Below are positions 63,008 through 64,000 of a stretch of 64,000 nucleotides of DNA, piece after piece (position 1 is the first letter of the stretch; the number at the start of each line of letters is the position of its first letter). The translations under genes were made by a program, and so were the position numbers. Source of the DNA: Marinoscillum sp. 108 (GTDB taxonomy: Bacteria > Bacteroidota > Bacteroidia > Cytophagales > Cyclobacteriaceae); NCBI RefSeq assembly GCF_902506655.1, contig NZ_LR734808.1:1178001-1242000 (forward strand), in the 5' to 3' direction. The notes under the pieces are model-generated. The model saw nothing but the letters and a program-made list of their open reading frames with translations, had not been told where the DNA came from and made no database searches.

Positions 63008-64000
63008 ATGCTCAAAGACCTCATAAATAATAAGACGTTTAGCATAGCCATTAAAATTGTTGCCGGCTTTATTGTATATTTTCTACTATTGGCCGCTCTG
63101 GTATATGTGGAAAAAGACAGCAACCAGTCAGCAATAAGAGACATGCAGAATGCCGTTTGGTATTCCATCGTCACGCTTACTACTGTGGGCTACGGAGACC
63201 TGTTCCCCGCCACGGTATATGGGCGAGCTATCGGCTACATTTTCATCTTTTTGAGTTTGGGTATTTACGGATTATTAATTGGTCAATTCACTAACCTTAT
63301 GGCTACTATTCAGGAAAATAAAAAACTAGGCTACAATGGCACTACATTCGAGGGCCACGCGGTGATCATCGGATGGAATGAGTTCGGAAAAATGGTCCTC
63401 GAACAATTGATAGGGGTAGGCAAACAGGTAGCCATATTCACCAACAATCGGGAGGACATCGATCACATCAAAGATCTGTATGGAACCAAAAACATTTTTA
63501 CACTGTACGGTGATTTTGGCAGCCAGGAACTCCTCAAGAAAACCAACATTGAACAATCTTCTATTGTCTTTGTAAACCTGGACAATGACACAGAAAAGCT
63601 GGTATATATCCTGAACCTTAAGAAGATATTCCCAAACCTCGATTATGTAGTCACTCTCGATAACGGTGATCTCAAAAACACCTTTGTGAGTGCCGGAGTT
63701 ACCAACACCATCTCCAAACACGAAATCTCCTCTAAACTACTAGCCTCCTACATGTTCGAGCCGGACGTAGCCAGCTATAGTGAATCCATTATGTCATTTG
63801 CCAGAGGTGACGGTGATTATGATATCAAGCAGCTTCTTGTCATTCCTACCAACCCCTACGTAGGCAAAGCCTATCAGGAAGTGTTTTTCGACCTCAAAAA
63901 GCGCTTCAATGCTGTATTGATAGGCATTACCAAAAGGGATAAGTACGGCAACAAAAGACTGATCAAAAACCCGCTGGGTGAGCTTAAAATAGCTCCGGGT
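63008..64000 (+). CDS. Potassium channel with RCK/TrkA-N domain (partial, runs off the window)
   Basis: I read 331 residues from the ATG at 63008 with no stop to the window end. There are two membrane helices (about 10-34 and 73-95) around a pore loop with the selectivity filter TTVGYGD (58-64). A cytoplasmic RCK domain follows (GHAVIIGWNEFGKMVLEQL, a variant Rossmann glycine motif, to about 240), then the start of a TrkA-C-like part (KQLLVIPTNPYVGKAYQEV). It would pass K+ gated by a ligand bound to the RCK ring. Confidence 0.92.
   Translation, partial: MLKDLINNKTFSIAIKIVAGFIVYFLLLAALVYVEKDSNQSAIRDMQNAVWYSIVTLTTVGYGDLFPATVYGRAIGYIFIFLSLGIYGLLIGQFTNLMATIQENKKLGYNGTTFEGHAVIIGWNEFGKMVLEQLIGVGKQVAIFTNNREDIDHIKDLYGTKNIFTLYGDFGSQELLKKTNIEQSSIVFVNLDNDTEKLVYILNLKKIFPNLDYVVTLDNGDLKNTFVSAGVTNTISKHEISSKLLASYMFEPDVASYSESIMSFARGDGDYDIKQLLVIPTNPYVGKAYQEVFFDLKKRFNAVLIGITKRDKYGNKRLIKNPLGELKIAPG

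Overview
The window looks like chromosomal DNA of a Bacteroidota bacterium, most likely a marine gliding member of the Cytophagales. The reasons are three proteins with type IX secretion (T9SS) C-terminal signals (two type A, one gliding type B), a PorP/SprF-family protein, SprB-like repeats, TAnnTTTG-type promoter boxes, few Shine-Dalgarno sequences, and a miaB / sigma-54 regulator / lptE / secG / groES-groEL neighbourhood. The assignment below phylum is inference. No tRNA, rRNA, CRISPR array, insertion sequence or prophage was seen.

Layout. 1-8.5 kb is acyl-CoA and fatty-acid-like metabolism: a minus-strand operon (FabG-type reductase, ketosynthase-III-like protein with a broken catalytic triad, sodium:solute symporter, partial acyl-CoA ligase), then RraA, a secreted PHB-depolymerase-type esterase and a thiolase. 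8.6-13.9 kb holds small accessory genes: a calerythrin-like EF-hand protein, a 2-hydroxyacid dehydrogenase, a YdeI-like protein, a PhzF-like protein, DUF3108, DUF3820 and a secreted unknown. 14.2-32.9 kb is dominated by two giant surface-protein genes lying head to head. The minus-strand one is Ig/cadherin-like, with a frameshift and a 1,062-bp internal duplication. The plus-strand one is SprB-like and is followed by its SprF-like partner. Both lack their 5' ends at a junction at 26185/26186, so sequence carrying two start regions and promoters appears to be missing, by deletion or assembly collapse.

33-43.2 kb is housekeeping: a gamma carbonic anhydrase with a DinB protein, a YceI lipoprotein, then miaB, a sigma-54 activator, lptE, a Lys/Glu-rich TPR protein, secG and groES-groEL. 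43.3-51.8 kb holds a POT peptide transporter, PEP carboxykinase with a LacI-type operator in its promoter, methylglyoxal synthase, and an etfB-etfA-bifunctional nuclease-nucleoside transporter operon. 52-64 kb holds an unusual ammonium transporter fused to a degenerate SpoIIE/PP2C-like domain, a quinone-oxidoreductase-like enzyme behind dnaB, a small Mpl-like pseudo-Mur-ligase coupled to a DEDDh exonuclease, a fused OtsA-OtsB trehalose enzyme converging on a GH15 enzyme, and a potassium channel cut by the window end.

The most promising unusual items are the Amt-PP2C fusion, the ketosynthase-III operon, the pseudo-Mur ligase, and the damaged head-to-head adhesin locus.
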